A stretch of DNA of 60,824 nt from Bacteroidales bacterium (lineage in GTDB: Bacteria; Bacteroidota; Bacteroidia; Bacteroidales; CAIWKO01). The stretch lies in the NCBI GenBank assembly GCA_018004645.1, contig JAGNBV010000006.1, forward strand, positions 1 to 60,824, given 5' to 3'. Under the pieces are notes generated by a model that did not search any database, was not told where the DNA came from, and saw only the letters and a program-made list of their open reading frames with translations. Both the position numbers and the translations under genes were made by a program. Below are positions 35,023-45,216 of the stretch, in pieces (the stretch's first letter is position 1; each line of letters starts with the position of its first letter).

Positions 35023-36594
35023 ATGTTGAAAAAATTTCTGATACTTTTTTTATTTTGTCTACTGCTGTTTTCGTGCCGCAAAATGGAACCGTCGTGGGAA
35101 GTGGACGTCAATGCGCCCCTGCTTAAATCATCGCTGGGAATTAACAATATCCTGCCCGACTCGATGATTGGTATCAACAATGATAACTCCCTGAGTTTGG
35201 TGTATAAATACTCTTTCTATGATTTTTCTTTCGATTCGCTGGTTGACTTTCCTGATACGATTTCCCAAAAAGACTTTCCGTTGCCCGGAGGATTTCCTGT
35301 ATACCCCGGCCAGACATTTTTCAATTTCACTGAAAATTCCAACCTTTCCATTTCTGGTGCACAGGTGACAAAAGTTGATTTTCATTCAGGTTTTCTGGCA
35401 CTGGAGGTGTTCAGCTCTATACCCGAGCCGGTTATTGTAACTTATACAATTCCCAATGCCACAAATAACGGGTTGCCCTTGCAGGTAACCGAAACAGTGC
35501 CTGCGGCCCCGCCCGGCACCACGGCATCCTTTCTAAAACTCTTTGATATTTCGGGATACAGCATGGATATGAGCGGACCAACAGGGATTGACGCCAACAT
35601 CATTACCAGCAACATTAAAGCCATGTTGCATCCCTCGGCTCATACCTATTATCTCGACAGTTTAGATAAATTTGCCTTTAATGTCCGGTTTAAAGACATT
35701 TCCATAGACTATGCAAAAGGATATTTCGGTAGCCATAGTTTTGCGTTTGGGCCTGACACCACCAGCATAGATGTTTTCAGCAAGATTTCGTCCGGCAGCT
35801 TTGATTTTGAAGATATTAAGCTCCATCTGAATGTAGAAAACGGTTTTGGCGCTGATCTGCAAGTTACTTTTGATGATATCACAGCCATTAATTCCAAAAC
35901 GTCGCAGGCTGTTTCGCTCAATGCCGGCATTATCGGGCAAAACATCAACATCTCACGGGCGGTCGAAACCGGCGATCCCGGCCAACCTGTAAGCCCTTCT
36001 GTTTATAACTATAACCTGGACAACTCTAACATTTTAGACATGATCGAGAATATCCCCGATATGATTTCATACAGGATTAAAGTGGCTACCAATCCGATGG
36101 GGAATATTTCTTCGGGCAATGATTTTGTTTATTATAACAACCCGCTGAAAGCCATACTGGATATGGAAATACCCTTGTCACTAATTGCCAGCAACTTAAC
36201 CTTAACCGATACGGTTGATTTTGACCTGGGCGAAAATACGGGGACCATCGAATCAGGTACCTTAAGCCTGTATGCCGATAACGGATTTCCTTTTAGCGCA
36301 CAGGTACAATTATATCTTTTGAACGACAATATGCAGGTAACCGACTCGTTGTTGTTCCCCGACATGATAACGGCTCCGGCGCTAAACGGCAACTACATGG
36401 TAATCCGGCCTGCACGTTCCGTCATACAAATTCCCTTGCCCGGCGAAAAAATATCCCGCCTGTATCAGACAAAAAAAATGCGTGTTGTGGCACGGTTCAA
36501 CACCGCCGGTGCCGGCCATCACGTGAAGATTTACGAACAGTACAGGCTCGACCTGAAACTTACCGGCGATTTTTCATACATGATACAGTTGTAA
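35023..36594 (+). CDS. Large lipoprotein of unknown function, partner of a barrel gene
   Basis: A 523-residue predicted lipoprotein with lipobox-like LFSC (about Cys18). The mature part is beta-rich and has no enzyme motif that could be read. Sections such as FDFEDIKLHLNVENGFGADLQVTFDDI (split over several strands) recall LEA-like or lipid-transfer-type beta-sandwiches, but this is a weak impression. It begins five bases after rarA and ends three bases before the barrel gene, so it is probably co-expressed with it. An outer-membrane lipoprotein bound to the barrel is the main hypothesis. The family was not recognised with confidence. Confidence 0.7.
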   Translation: MLKKFLILFLFCLLLFSCRKMEPSWEVDVNAPLLKSSLGINNILPDSMIGINNDNSLSLVYKYSFYDFSFDSLVDFPDTISQKDFPLPGGFPVYPGQTFFNFTENSNLSISGAQVTKVDFHSGFLALEVFSSIPEPVIVTYTIPNATNNGLPLQVTETVPAAPPGTTASFLKLFDISGYSMDMSGPTGIDANIITSNIKAMLHPSAHTYYLDSLDKFAFNVRFKDISIDYAKGYFGSHSFAFGPDTTSIDVFSKISSGSFDFEDIKLHLNVENGFGADLQVTFDDITAINSKTSQAVSLNAGIIGQNINISRAVETGDPGQPVSPSVYNYNLDNSNILDMIENIPDMISYRIKVATNPMGNISSGNDFVYYNNPLKAILDMEIPLSLIASNLTLTDTVDFDLGENTGTIESGTLSLYADNGFPFSAQVQLYLLNDNMQVTDSLLFPDMITAPALNGNYMVIRPARSVIQIPLPGEKISRLYQTKKMRVVARFNTAGAGHHVKIYEQYRLDLKLTGDFSYMIQL

Positions 36595-36597
36595 CCA

Positions 36598-37872
36598 ATG
36601 ACGTGCCCGTTGAATAAAACATATAAATTCTACCGGTTAATTGCAGCGTGGCTGTGTTTTGTTTCCATATCAGGATACTCACAACAATATTACTGTGAAA
36701 ATATTGACAACAGCTATTATCTTTCGCTCAATTCAATATTGGAATTTAATGCCGACGGGCCCACCAACTACTTTGCCGCATCATTTTACAAGGGCCGGTT
36801 TCTGGACAACACCATGAAAACGGAGGCCCTAAACCGCCTTCGCCCCAACAACAATATGCTGGCCTATTTGTTCAATACCGATATTTACCTTAATATCCCG
36901 GGGAAGAAAAATAATATCAACTATTACGCAGGGTTTGAAAACCACAACCTGATGGAACTTAGCTTCAACAAAAACTTTTTCCACCTCTTCTTTTTCGGGA
37001 ATAAAACCTTTACCGGACAATCATTGTCTCTGGATGACCTATCCTATACTACACTGAATTTTCAGCAGCTTAAAGCCGGCATCAGCAAAACCTGGCAAAA
37101 AAACGATGCCTCTTATATCCTGACAGCGGGTGTGGGCTTTAACAATGGCCAGAACCTCATGAAATATGAAGTGCCTTACGGCGCCTTATTTACCCAACAA
37201 AATGCGGAATACCTCGATCTCGACATGACTATCGGCATGAAAAGGTCAGACACGACCCGCGCCGGCTTTGGCGCCGAGAACGGTTGGGGATTTTCGGCCG
37301 ATGTGGCTTACGTATTCCGTGACGAAAACAATATCATTACCTGCCAGGTGGAAGACCTTGGCTTTATCCGCTGGAAAAAAAATTCGCAAAGTTATTCCAA
37401 AGACACCCTGGTGCATTTTGATGGTTTTGAAATCAGCAACCTGTTTGACATTGACGGCGAAACCATCCGAGGGATAAGTGCAGACAGCCTGATAAATGAG
37501 TTCGCATTTTCGAAAACACAAGCCGGCTTTTCTGACATGATTCCTATGCGGATTTTTATCAGCTACAAAAGGTATTTGTTCAAGCGCTGGCTCTCATTGA
37601 CATGCAGTTTCAACAGTTATGTCTTTTCGGTTTACAGGCCGCAGTTGTGCCTGACGGGTTCGCTGAATATTCCCGTGAAAAATTCGGTCGTCAGCATCTC
37701 CCCTTCCTTTGTGACAGGCGGTTACGGCAGGTTCAACTGCGGCCTGGGAGTATCGGCGGCTGTCGACAAAAAATTTTACATAGAGTTGCAGACTTCTTAT
37801 ATTAATTCTTATTTTTTCCCAAAAAAATCTGCCGGTTTGGGTGGTTACATTTCGATAATCAAAACATTATAA
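36598..37872 (+). CDS. Outer-membrane beta-barrel protein (DUF5723-like)
   Basis: A 424-residue protein with a signal peptide ending near GYSQQ (about residue 30). The mature chain is a series of amphipathic strands with aromatic girdles, including the YYAGFENHNLMELSFNK region and a YISIIKTL end. The layout resembles DUF5723-type barrels of Bacteroidota, a group of unknown role; this is from memory. It lies three bases after the lipoprotein and one base before the T9SS cargo. The tight packing suggests the three proteins work together at the outer membrane. Confidence 0.72.
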   Translation: MTCPLNKTYKFYRLIAAWLCFVSISGYSQQYYCENIDNSYYLSLNSILEFNADGPTNYFAASFYKGRFLDNTMKTEALNRLRPNNNMLAYLFNTDIYLNIPGKKNNINYYAGFENHNLMELSFNKNFFHLFFFGNKTFTGQSLSLDDLSYTTLNFQQLKAGISKTWQKNDASYILTAGVGFNNGQNLMKYEVPYGALFTQQNAEYLDLDMTIGMKRSDTTRAGFGAENGWGFSADVAYVFRDENNIITCQVEDLGFIRWKKNSQSYSKDTLVHFDGFEISNLFDIDGETIRGISADSLINEFAFSKTQAGFSDMIPMRIFISYKRYLFKRWLSLTCSFNSYVFSVYRPQLCLTGSLNIPVKNSVVSISPSFVTGGYGRFNCGLGVSAAVDKKFYIELQTSYINSYFFPKKSAGLGGYISIIKTL

Positions 37873-37873
37873 A

Positions 37874-39364
37874 ATGAAAAAGATTATTGTCTTATCCATA
37901 CTGATATGCGCCCTGCAGGTTTTCACAGGACAACTGTCCCAGGCTCAACCCACAGTTTTCAAACACACATACGGCAATATGCCATTTAATTATGGCCAGA
38001 AAATTATCGAAAGCAATGATAGAGGCTATTATATTTTAAGCAATGTAAGCGCTTCGTCGGGCAATAATACTATCGACATAATCAGAACCGACTCTCTCGG
38101 TATTATTATAGACAACAAAATAATCGGTGACGGTCCGGTTTACTGGGCCAACGACTTTATAAAAACCTCTGACGGGGGATTTCTTATCTGTGGATTTACT
38201 AATAAATACCCGGCCAACAGCTACGATATGTTGCTCATCAAAACTGACTCCAGCCTCAACCTGGAATGGGAGAAAACATACGGTGGCACCGACTGGGATA
38301 TTGCTAACGCAGTAAGAGAAACCTTCGACAACGCCTACCTTATGGTTGGCAAAACATACAGCTTTGGTCCGTCGAACGATAATGTCTATGTTGTAAAAAC
38401 CAATTTTCAGGGAGACACCCTGTGGACCAGAACATTCGGAGGCGACAGCTCAGATTATGCCACCTCGGTGGATATTCTTTTTGACAGCACTTACCTGATA
38501 GGAGGCGCTACCAATAGTTTCGGATATGGCAATTACGACGGATATGTCCTGAACCTGGGCAGGAACGGCGACACCATCTGGACAAAAACTTACGGAGAAG
38601 ACAAGGAAGACATCATTTACAGCATAAAGCAAACTCCTGATTCGGGCTTTGTTTTTGTGGGTTCTACCATGAGTTATAATGCCATAGAGCATGAAAACTG
38701 GCTGATGAGGTTTGACAAAAACCATCAATATTGGTGGAGGCTACCTGAATTTTGGGATATTGGCCCGGGGGATGATATGGTATACGATGTGTTTATCGAT
38801 GATTCGGCGCGGTACATACTAACCGGATACACCACCGGAGTAGGCATGGGTGGCAAGGAGGTGCTAATGCTCGTAATGGGTGATGGTGATGTTTTTCTTT
38901 GCAGCCTCACGGATGGCTCTGCTAATGATGAAACAGGAAACCAGGTAATTCAATCTGCTGACGGTGGCTATGTCGTTGTGGGCAGCACCCAGGGTATAGG
39001 GCCCGGCCTCTCGAACATATACCTGCTGAAAACCGGCAACAATTGCTATTTCACACACACGCCCGAGCATATCCTTGCAATAAATGAAAATACTGCAGCC
39101 CTGTCAGAAAAATCAATGTACATTACGCCAACACTGTCGGGCGGAAAATTTGACTTAATCATCAAAGAACCATTGTTTTCCGAAGGTTTCAGCCTTGCGG
39201 TTTATGATATCATGGGCCGACTTATAGTTTCCAAAAAAGTTAATAACAGCGCTTCGCAGACTTTCCCAATAGATATTTCAGCCGCAGCGGATGGCATGTA
39301 TTTTATTGAGGTTTCGAACAAACAATCCCACAGCACTTTTAAAGTTGTAAAGTGCGCAAAATAA
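37874..39364 (+). CDS. T9SS type A cargo with tandem propeller-type repeats
   Basis: A 496-residue exported protein with a signal peptide ending near LSQAQ (about residue 25). It has at least four blades of about 50 residues with the pattern W.KTYGG...D.A..V..T.D..Y...G, for example LEWEKTYGGTDWDIANAV, TLWTRTFGGDSSDYATSV and TIWTKTYGEDKEDIIYSI. The last 75 residues are a type A T9SS sorting domain (YDIMGRLIVSKKV, GMYFIEVSNKQ). The YPNP motif normal at the start of such domains is replaced by ITPTLSGGKF. The likely role is surface binding. It sits within the rarA-led run. Confidence 0.8.
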   Translation: MKKIIVLSILICALQVFTGQLSQAQPTVFKHTYGNMPFNYGQKIIESNDRGYYILSNVSASSGNNTIDIIRTDSLGIIIDNKIIGDGPVYWANDFIKTSDGGFLICGFTNKYPANSYDMLLIKTDSSLNLEWEKTYGGTDWDIANAVRETFDNAYLMVGKTYSFGPSNDNVYVVKTNFQGDTLWTRTFGGDSSDYATSVDILFDSTYLIGGATNSFGYGNYDGYVLNLGRNGDTIWTKTYGEDKEDIIYSIKQTPDSGFVFVGSTMSYNAIEHENWLMRFDKNHQYWWRLPEFWDIGPGDDMVYDVFIDDSARYILTGYTTGVGMGGKEVLMLVMGDGDVFLCSLTDGSANDETGNQVIQSADGGYVVVGSTQGIGPGLSNIYLLKTGNNCYFTHTPEHILAINENTAALSEKSMYITPTLSGGKFDLIIKEPLFSEGFSLAVYDIMGRLIVSKKVNNSASQTFPIDISAAADGMYFIEVSNKQSHSTFKVVKCAK

Positions 39365-39373
39365 CCGGAAAGT

Positions 39374-40843
39374 ATGAGCATATCATTCTTAAATAAAAAA
39401 TATGAAGTGATCATCACAGCATTCCTGTTTTTTGTTCTGAATTTTTTCCTGAAAATACTGTTTGTTTCGGCCAACGACATCGCTATGGACGAGCCTTTCA
39501 GCATTTATTACGCCCAAATGGACCTGTCGTCGATATTCACTATGCTGAAAACAGAAAACAATCCTCCGCTGCATTTTTTATTGTTACACTACTGGATAAA
39601 AGCATTTGGCATCAGTCCTCTGTCGGTGAGGTTCTTATCGGTACTGTTCAGCGCACTCACAGCTCCGCAGATTTACTTTATCGGGCAAAAATTCTTTTCG
39701 AAACAAACCGGACTGATTGCAGGTCTCATTTTCACGCTTTCTTATTTCCACATGTATTTTTCGCATGAGGCCAGGGTGTATCCTATTTTTGTTTTTCTTA
39801 CGGCGCTGTGTCTTTATTATTTTCTTTCGGTGGTTAACCGGCCCGAAAGGTGGAAACCCTATATCGGGCTGCTGATAGTGAATGTTTTGCTTGTTTACTC
39901 GCACTATTTCGGTTTTTTTGTTGTGGCCACCGAATTTGTTTGCATTTTCTTTGCCGGCAACCTCAGCCGCATATGGAAAAAAATGTCGCTGGTGTTTTTT
40001 TTACTGATGCTGGCATATATTCCCAATGCGCTGATTTTATGGCAACGATTCAGCATATCCGTTGGGCAGGGTACATGGGTAAGGCAACCGGAGTTTACGG
40101 AATTATACGGCAACCTGAACCGTTTTATGAATTCAAGGATGGTGATGGCTGTTTTGCTGGTTGTTGCAATTATCTACATAGTGCTACTTATACGCGATAA
40201 ACAGTTTTCGCTTAAGATAAAAGCATTTTTTCGCACCCCTTTCTCCCGGATTTTATTGATTTGGTTTGTATTTCCGTACCTGGCTATGTTTTTTCTGTCT
40301 TTTTGGGCGCCCATGTTTCTCGACAGATATATCATTTTTATTTCTATCAGTTTTTATTTGCTGATAGCATTGTTTTTAGCTACATTCACCCGGTACACAT
40401 ATGTAAAAACAGCAGGCACAATTGTATTGCTGATATTAATGGCTTTAAATCTCAATCTGGCACCCGACAACAACCGGAGGGTGAAACAGCTTACCGGCAC
40501 TGTGAATGAACTAAAGGCGCAGCACCCGAAATCTATTGTCATCATATCGCCGGAATACAGCCACTTGGAATTTACTTATCACTTCAATATCAACTACTTC
40601 AAAGATTACAATAACACCAAAGCCCTTTTGCAGAAAAACAATATTTTTCCTCTGCGTAATCTTTCTTCCGCGGACAAAATAAAAATACAAAACCAGGAAG
40701 TGATATACGTGGATTGCGGCACTGAATTTGCTTTTGGCGAGAGCTCCATACTCGCAGACCTGAATACAAGCCATACAGCAAACTACATCACTTCGGTATT
40801 TGAGATTTACCGCATATATCTGTTCAGTCCCGGGAAACAGTAA
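39374..40843 (+). CDS. GT39-like (PMT/ArnT fold) membrane glycosyltransferase
   Basis: A 489-residue protein with about 10-12 predicted helices. After the first helix comes the conserved loop motif NDIAMDEPFSIYYA, where the Asp-Glu pair fits the catalytic acidic site of GT-C enzymes of the PMT/ArnT type, followed by NNPPLHFLLLHYWIKAFG and the SHEARVYPIFVFLTALCLYYF helix with His-Glu. A periplasmic C-terminal domain of about 110 residues follows the last helix. Such enzymes use lipid-linked sugars in the outer leaflet. Donor and acceptor are unknown. It is the last gene of the rarA-led run. Confidence 0.82.
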   Translation: MSISFLNKKYEVIITAFLFFVLNFFLKILFVSANDIAMDEPFSIYYAQMDLSSIFTMLKTENNPPLHFLLLHYWIKAFGISPLSVRFLSVLFSALTAPQIYFIGQKFFSKQTGLIAGLIFTLSYFHMYFSHEARVYPIFVFLTALCLYYFLSVVNRPERWKPYIGLLIVNVLLVYSHYFGFFVVATEFVCIFFAGNLSRIWKKMSLVFFLLMLAYIPNALILWQRFSISVGQGTWVRQPEFTELYGNLNRFMNSRMVMAVLLVVAIIYIVLLIRDKQFSLKIKAFFRTPFSRILLIWFVFPYLAMFFLSFWAPMFLDRYIIFISISFYLLIALFLATFTRYTYVKTAGTIVLLILMALNLNLAPDNNRRVKQLTGTVNELKAQHPKSIVIISPEYSHLEFTYHFNINYFKDYNNTKALLQKNNIFPLRNLSSADKIKIQNQEVIYVDCGTEFAFGESSILADLNTSHTANYITSVFEIYRIYLFSPGKQ

Positions 40844-40921
40844 TGGCTGCTATTGCCGCCGATATTCATGCAGTACGTGCCGGTCTGTCAATTTTTTCCA
40901 CAAAAAATTCGCTGGAAATTT

Positions 40922-41557
40922 TCATTTACCCTTGTACGCTTTTTCGCCGGCAAGGATTTTGATTTTCAAATGATTTTCTTCGGGCGGTATCGGACAGGAA
41001 TATTTTGGATTACCATAACAGCAGAGAGGATTATAGGCCTTGTTGAAATCGATGATCAGTTGGTCTCCATCAGGAATTTTCAGCTCGAGAAAGCGGCCCC
41101 CGCCGTAGGTTTGCCTGCCATTGGTAAGGTCTTTGAAAGGCAAAAACAAATCGTCTTTGTATAAAGAGTCATTTATAAATTTCATATACTGATACACACT
41201 CAGGCGGCACAGCGTTCCGTTGAGCATAAACTCCGCCACTCCATACTTACGGTATGTGCCTGTATTGCCTTTGGAACGGGGCATTTCAAAAGCTTGTTCT
41301 CCGGGTGTGAGGGTAAGTTTTGAAATTACGCAATACTTTGCATTGACCGGGAAAAAACTCAAGCCATCGAAGTTTTTTAAGCCTTCACGGGTTAAGGGAG
41401 TGGTGGACGAATCAGCAAACTCCTTATTCATCGCGGCCCGGAAAAGCAAATTATCTTTTATAATATCCTTCTTGCCGGGCTGTGCCCACAAGCTCACAGA
41501 ACTCATAAGACAACACGCAAAAATCAATAGATTTAAAAATAGTGAGCTTGTTTTCAT
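40922..41557 (-). CDS. Secreted DUF1684 protein
   Basis: A 211-residue exported protein with a signal peptide ending near SLWAQ (about residue 26). The DUF1684 signature is clear: LFLPFKDLTNGRQTYGGGRFLEL, the DFNKAYNPLC block, and the C-terminal NPKYSCPIPPEENHLKIKI motif. The biochemical role of DUF1684 is unknown. It starts 20 bases after the stop of the purine permease gene on the same strand, so co-transcription with purL and the permease is likely, though a purine link is only contextual. Confidence 0.85.
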   Translation of the reverse strand: MKTSSLFLNLLIFACCLMSSVSLWAQPGKKDIIKDNLLFRAAMNKEFADSSTTPLTREGLKNFDGLSFFPVNAKYCVISKLTLTPGEQAFEMPRSKGNTGTYRKYGVAEFMLNGTLCRLSVYQYMKFINDSLYKDDLFLPFKDLTNGRQTYGGGRFLELKIPDGDQLIIDFNKAYNPLCCYGNPKYSCPIPPEENHLKIKILAGEKAYKGK

Positions 41558-41577
41558 GATGAGGACATACAGAAATT

Positions 41578-42900
41578 TTATTCAAAAATCAGCAAGAGCA
41601 CGGCAAATACATCAATTATGTACAGGGTTATACTGAGTTCGTTGTACTTACCATTAATCAACTTGATCAATGTCCATGTCAGCAGCCCCCAGATGATTCC
41701 CTGGGTAATGGAATACGTCAGGGGTATTAAAATCATGGCCAGGAAGCACGGTATGGCATCGTCGAGCTTATCCCAGCCAATGTTCATCACCGGTTTCATC
41801 ATGAATACGCCCACAATAACCAGCACCGGCGCAGTAGCCACCGCGGGCACCACGGACAACAGGGGTGAAAAAAACATAAAGGGGATAAACAGCAATCCGG
41901 CAACTACGGCGGTTAGTCCGGTGCGCCCTCCCTGTGCCACACCCGAGGCCGACTCGATATAGGCTGTTCCCGAAGTGGTACCAAAAATACCGGCCAGGCC
42001 GGTGGCTACCGCATCAACAATAAGCGATTGTTTGATATTGCGGGGTTCGCCGTTTTCATCTTTAAGGTCGGCCGCTTCGGCAACACCTACAAAAGTGGAA
42101 AGACTGTCGAACATATCCGTGAAGCAAACCGCAAATATAACAGGCCAGACCGCCAGTTTTAGAGAATTCAGGAAATCGAGCTGCATGAAAAAACTGAAAT
42201 CAGGCGCCTGATAAAACCCTTTCCAGTTGACCAGGGTTGGCAAGCCATGGTTCACGGCCGAAGCATCGCCAAACCATCGCCCCACAGGAATACAGCACAA
42301 GGTAATGACGATGATGCCTATCATCATGGCTCCTTTCACATTTTTGACCATGAGCGCTGAAATCAGGATTATGCCGCCAACAAAAATCAAAGTGACGCTG
42401 TTCATCTCCCCCAGCCCGATAAACGGCGGTTTAACGACAATAAAGCCGGCATTTACAAAACCGAGCAGCGCAATAAACAGTCCTATGCCGCCGGCGATAG
42501 CAAAACGAATCTGCCTGGGAATAGCCTCCACAATTTTTGTACGAATATTAAAAATACTCAAAATAAAAAACACGACACCGGCCCAGAACAATGCTCCAAG
42601 AGCCACAGGGACAGGAACTCCCATGCCTGCTACTACAAAATAGGTAAAAAAAGCATTCAGTCCCATACTGGGGGCAATCAGTATCGGGTTATTGGCATAT
42701 ATTCCCATCATGATGGTACAAAAAGCACTTAGCACCACCGTCCCTGTGAGCACTGCACTGAAAGGCATTCCGGTATCCGACACCATGGCCGGATTGACTA
42801 TGATGATGTACATGGCGGCAACAAAAGTGGTGATGCCGGCCAATACTTCGGTTCTGATGTTACTTTGGTATTTTTGAAGTTTAAAGAGTTTTTCAAACAT
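41578..42900 (-). CDS. NCS2-family purine permease (AzgA/PbuG-like)
   Basis: A 440-residue inner-membrane transporter with about 12-14 helices. The AzgA branch signatures are present: the N-terminal RTEVLAGITTFVAAMYIIIVNP, PSMGLNAFFTYFVV, the SLSTFVGVAEAADLKDENG segment and GTTSGTAYIESASGVAQGGRTGL. These proteins import adenine, guanine or hypoxanthine with protons. Which base is carried cannot be told. It lies 57 bases downstream of purL, joining purine uptake with de novo synthesis. No purine riboswitch was recognised upstream. Confidence 0.9.
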   Translation of the reverse strand: MFEKLFKLQKYQSNIRTEVLAGITTFVAAMYIIIVNPAMVSDTGMPFSAVLTGTVVLSAFCTIMMGIYANNPILIAPSMGLNAFFTYFVVAGMGVPVPVALGALFWAGVVFFILSIFNIRTKIVEAIPRQIRFAIAGGIGLFIALLGFVNAGFIVVKPPFIGLGEMNSVTLIFVGGIILISALMVKNVKGAMMIGIIVITLCCIPVGRWFGDASAVNHGLPTLVNWKGFYQAPDFSFFMQLDFLNSLKLAVWPVIFAVCFTDMFDSLSTFVGVAEAADLKDENGEPRNIKQSLIVDAVATGLAGIFGTTSGTAYIESASGVAQGGRTGLTAVVAGLLFIPFMFFSPLLSVVPAVATAPVLVIVGVFMMKPVMNIGWDKLDDAIPCFLAMILIPLTYSITQGIIWGLLTWTLIKLINGKYNELSITLYIIDVFAVLLLIFE

Positions 42901-42957
42901 AAGATGTTTATTTATTATTCTTTATAACGAAAAAAAACACCCAAAAAGAACCGGATT

Positions 42958-45195
42958 CTATTTCAGGTGATTTTCAAGAGCATTATCATAAATGGATTTT
43001 GCTTCTTTTATATGAAAATAAGAAACGTCGTCCACGCGCATATCGCCTTTGGTTACATGTCCTAATAAAGTAAATGGGGCTTTTGTATCAACGAGAAAAT
43101 CAATGAAATCTGTTTCATCGTCTTCGTCCACACTCACAACGATACGCCCCTGCGATTCACCAAAGAGGAAGGCATCCGGGCGTATTTCACAATCAGTGGT
43201 AATATCAAACCCCAGGTCATTATGCATGGAAGCTTCAAATAAGGCTATAAACAAGCCGCCTTCAGCAACATCGTGAGCCGATTTTATCATCTTGCTGTTA
43301 ATCAGTTCCGACAACACATACTGGGTAACAAATTCCCTGTCGAGGTTAAAGTATGGTGGAGGCGAAAGTTGCACTTTATGATGATGGATAAGGTATTGCG
43401 ACGAGTTGATATCATTGCGGGTTTCGCCCAGCAAATAAATCAGGTCCCCTTTGCTCTTGAAATCCATGGTCATCATATTATCCTTATCATTAAGCAAACC
43501 TATCATCCCAATTACCGGCGTTGGAAATACAGGCACAACATTGCCGCCGATATTCGACTGGTTGTAGAAACTCACATTGCCACCCGTCACGGGTGTGCCG
43601 AATTTTTTGCACGCATTGGACATTCCCTTTATGGCATGAACAAACTGCCAATATACCCCGGGGTTGTAAGGATTGCCAAAATTCAGGCAATTGGTAATAG
43701 CCAGTGGTTTTCCACCGGCACAGGCAATATTGCGGGCGGCTTCGGCCACAGCAATTTCAGTGCCTATGCGCGGATCGGCATACACATAGCGGGAATTGCA
43801 ATCCACAGTCATTACCAGGGCTTTTTTACTGCCTTTCAGGTTGACCACGGCCGCATCAGCCGGCTTGTTAGTGGACATATTTTTTGTACCAACCATGCTG
43901 TCGTACTGTTCCCATACCCATCGTTTTGAACAGATATTCGGATTAGCAAGCAGTTGTTTGGCCACCGGGCGCAAATCGGCCGGTTCGGGTATCGAATTGA
44001 TGTTGAATTTTTTTGTTTTTTTGTAATAATCCGGTTCTTTTTGTTCCCGTTGGTACACAGGGGCTCCACCACCCAACACCAGCGATTCGGCAGGAATTTG
44101 CGCCACCAGTTCGCCATGCTGGTAATAGTTTAGCATTCCACCTTTGGTAACCTTGCCAATCTCCACGCAATTCAGATCCCACTTGTCGAAAATCTTCAAT
44201 GCCACCTCTTCTTTTCCTTTCTCGACCACCACCAGCATGCGTTCCTGCGATTCGGAAAGCAGAATTTCCCATGGTTTCATATTTTTTTGACGCAAGGGAA
44301 CCTTATCCAGATTGATGTCCATACCATGTTCGCCTTTGGCAGACATTTCGGAGGTCGAACAAACAATACCGGCGGCGCCCATATCCTGCATGCCCACTAC
44401 GCAACCCGATTTTATCAGTTCCAGCGAAGCTTCGAGCAGCAGTTTTTCCTGAAACGGGTCACCCACCTGTACCGAAGGCAGGTCTTCAGCAGAATTTTCG
44501 GTGATTTCTTCCGAAGCAAATGTTGCACCATGTATGCCGTCTTTTCCTGTAGACGAGCCAACAATGAAAATCGGGTTGCCAACACCTTTGGATGTGGCTG
44601 ATGCGGTATTGCCTGTTTTCACCACACCTACCGACATTGCGTTGACCAATATATTCTGATTATAACATTCGTCAAAGTTGGTTTCTCCGGCCACCACCGG
44701 CACACCAAATGCGTTACCGTAGTCGCCTATGCCTTTAACCACGCCTTTTACCAGGTGTTTGGTGCGATCGAGTGCGAGGTTGCCGAACCGCAGCGAGTTC
44801 AGTTGTGCAATAGGCCGTGCGCCCATGGTAAAAATGTCGCGGTTGATGCCGCCCACGCCGGTGGCTGCCCCCTGATAAGGCTCCACTGCCGACGGATGGT
44901 TGTGCGACTCGATTTTGAAAACACAAGCCTTGCCCTCGCCGATATCCACCATGCCGGCATTTTCTTCACCGGCTTTGGCTAACATCTGCGGGCCGTCTTT
45001 CGGAAGTTTCTTCAGCCAGTATATCGAGTTTTTATAGGAGCAGTGTTCCGACCACATGACCGAATAAACGCTTAACTCGTTAAAGTTGGGCGTCCGTCCA
45101 AGGATCTTTTTTATCATTTCAAATTCTTCGGCATTGAGGCCGAGTTGTTCTGCCGTATGAAGGTTAACCTTGCTTTCCGATTTATCTTTTTTCAT
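42958..45195 (-). CDS. purL: Phosphoribosylformylglycinamidine synthase II (small PurL)
   Basis: PurL makes FGAM from FGAR, ATP and ammonia in purine synthesis. At 745 residues this is the small form, which needs PurQ (glutaminase) and PurS; neither is in the window. Signatures seen are YSVMWSEHCSYKNS, the KIESHNHPSAVEPYQGAATGVGG block with the ATP-binding His, DMGAAGIVCSTSEMSAKG, and HDVAEGGLFIALFEA near the C-terminus. It starts at ATG 45195 and is followed by an NCS2 permease and a DUF1684 gene on the same strand. The many Bacteroidales with a single large PurL make the small form worth noting. Confidence 0.95.
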   Translation of the reverse strand: MKKDKSESKVNLHTAEQLGLNAEEFEMIKKILGRTPNFNELSVYSVMWSEHCSYKNSIYWLKKLPKDGPQMLAKAGEENAGMVDIGEGKACVFKIESHNHPSAVEPYQGAATGVGGINRDIFTMGARPIAQLNSLRFGNLALDRTKHLVKGVVKGIGDYGNAFGVPVVAGETNFDECYNQNILVNAMSVGVVKTGNTASATSKGVGNPIFIVGSSTGKDGIHGATFASEEITENSAEDLPSVQVGDPFQEKLLLEASLELIKSGCVVGMQDMGAAGIVCSTSEMSAKGEHGMDINLDKVPLRQKNMKPWEILLSESQERMLVVVEKGKEEVALKIFDKWDLNCVEIGKVTKGGMLNYYQHGELVAQIPAESLVLGGGAPVYQREQKEPDYYKKTKKFNINSIPEPADLRPVAKQLLANPNICSKRWVWEQYDSMVGTKNMSTNKPADAAVVNLKGSKKALVMTVDCNSRYVYADPRIGTEIAVAEAARNIACAGGKPLAITNCLNFGNPYNPGVYWQFVHAIKGMSNACKKFGTPVTGGNVSFYNQSNIGGNVVPVFPTPVIGMIGLLNDKDNMMTMDFKSKGDLIYLLGETRNDINSSQYLIHHHKVQLSPPPYFNLDREFVTQYVLSELINSKMIKSAHDVAEGGLFIALFEASMHNDLGFDITTDCEIRPDAFLFGESQGRIVVSVDEDDETDFIDFLVDTKAPFTLLGHVTKGDMRVDDVSYFHIKEAKSIYDNALENHLK

Positions 45196-45216
45196 CGCTG
45201 TATTTTTCTAATAGTA

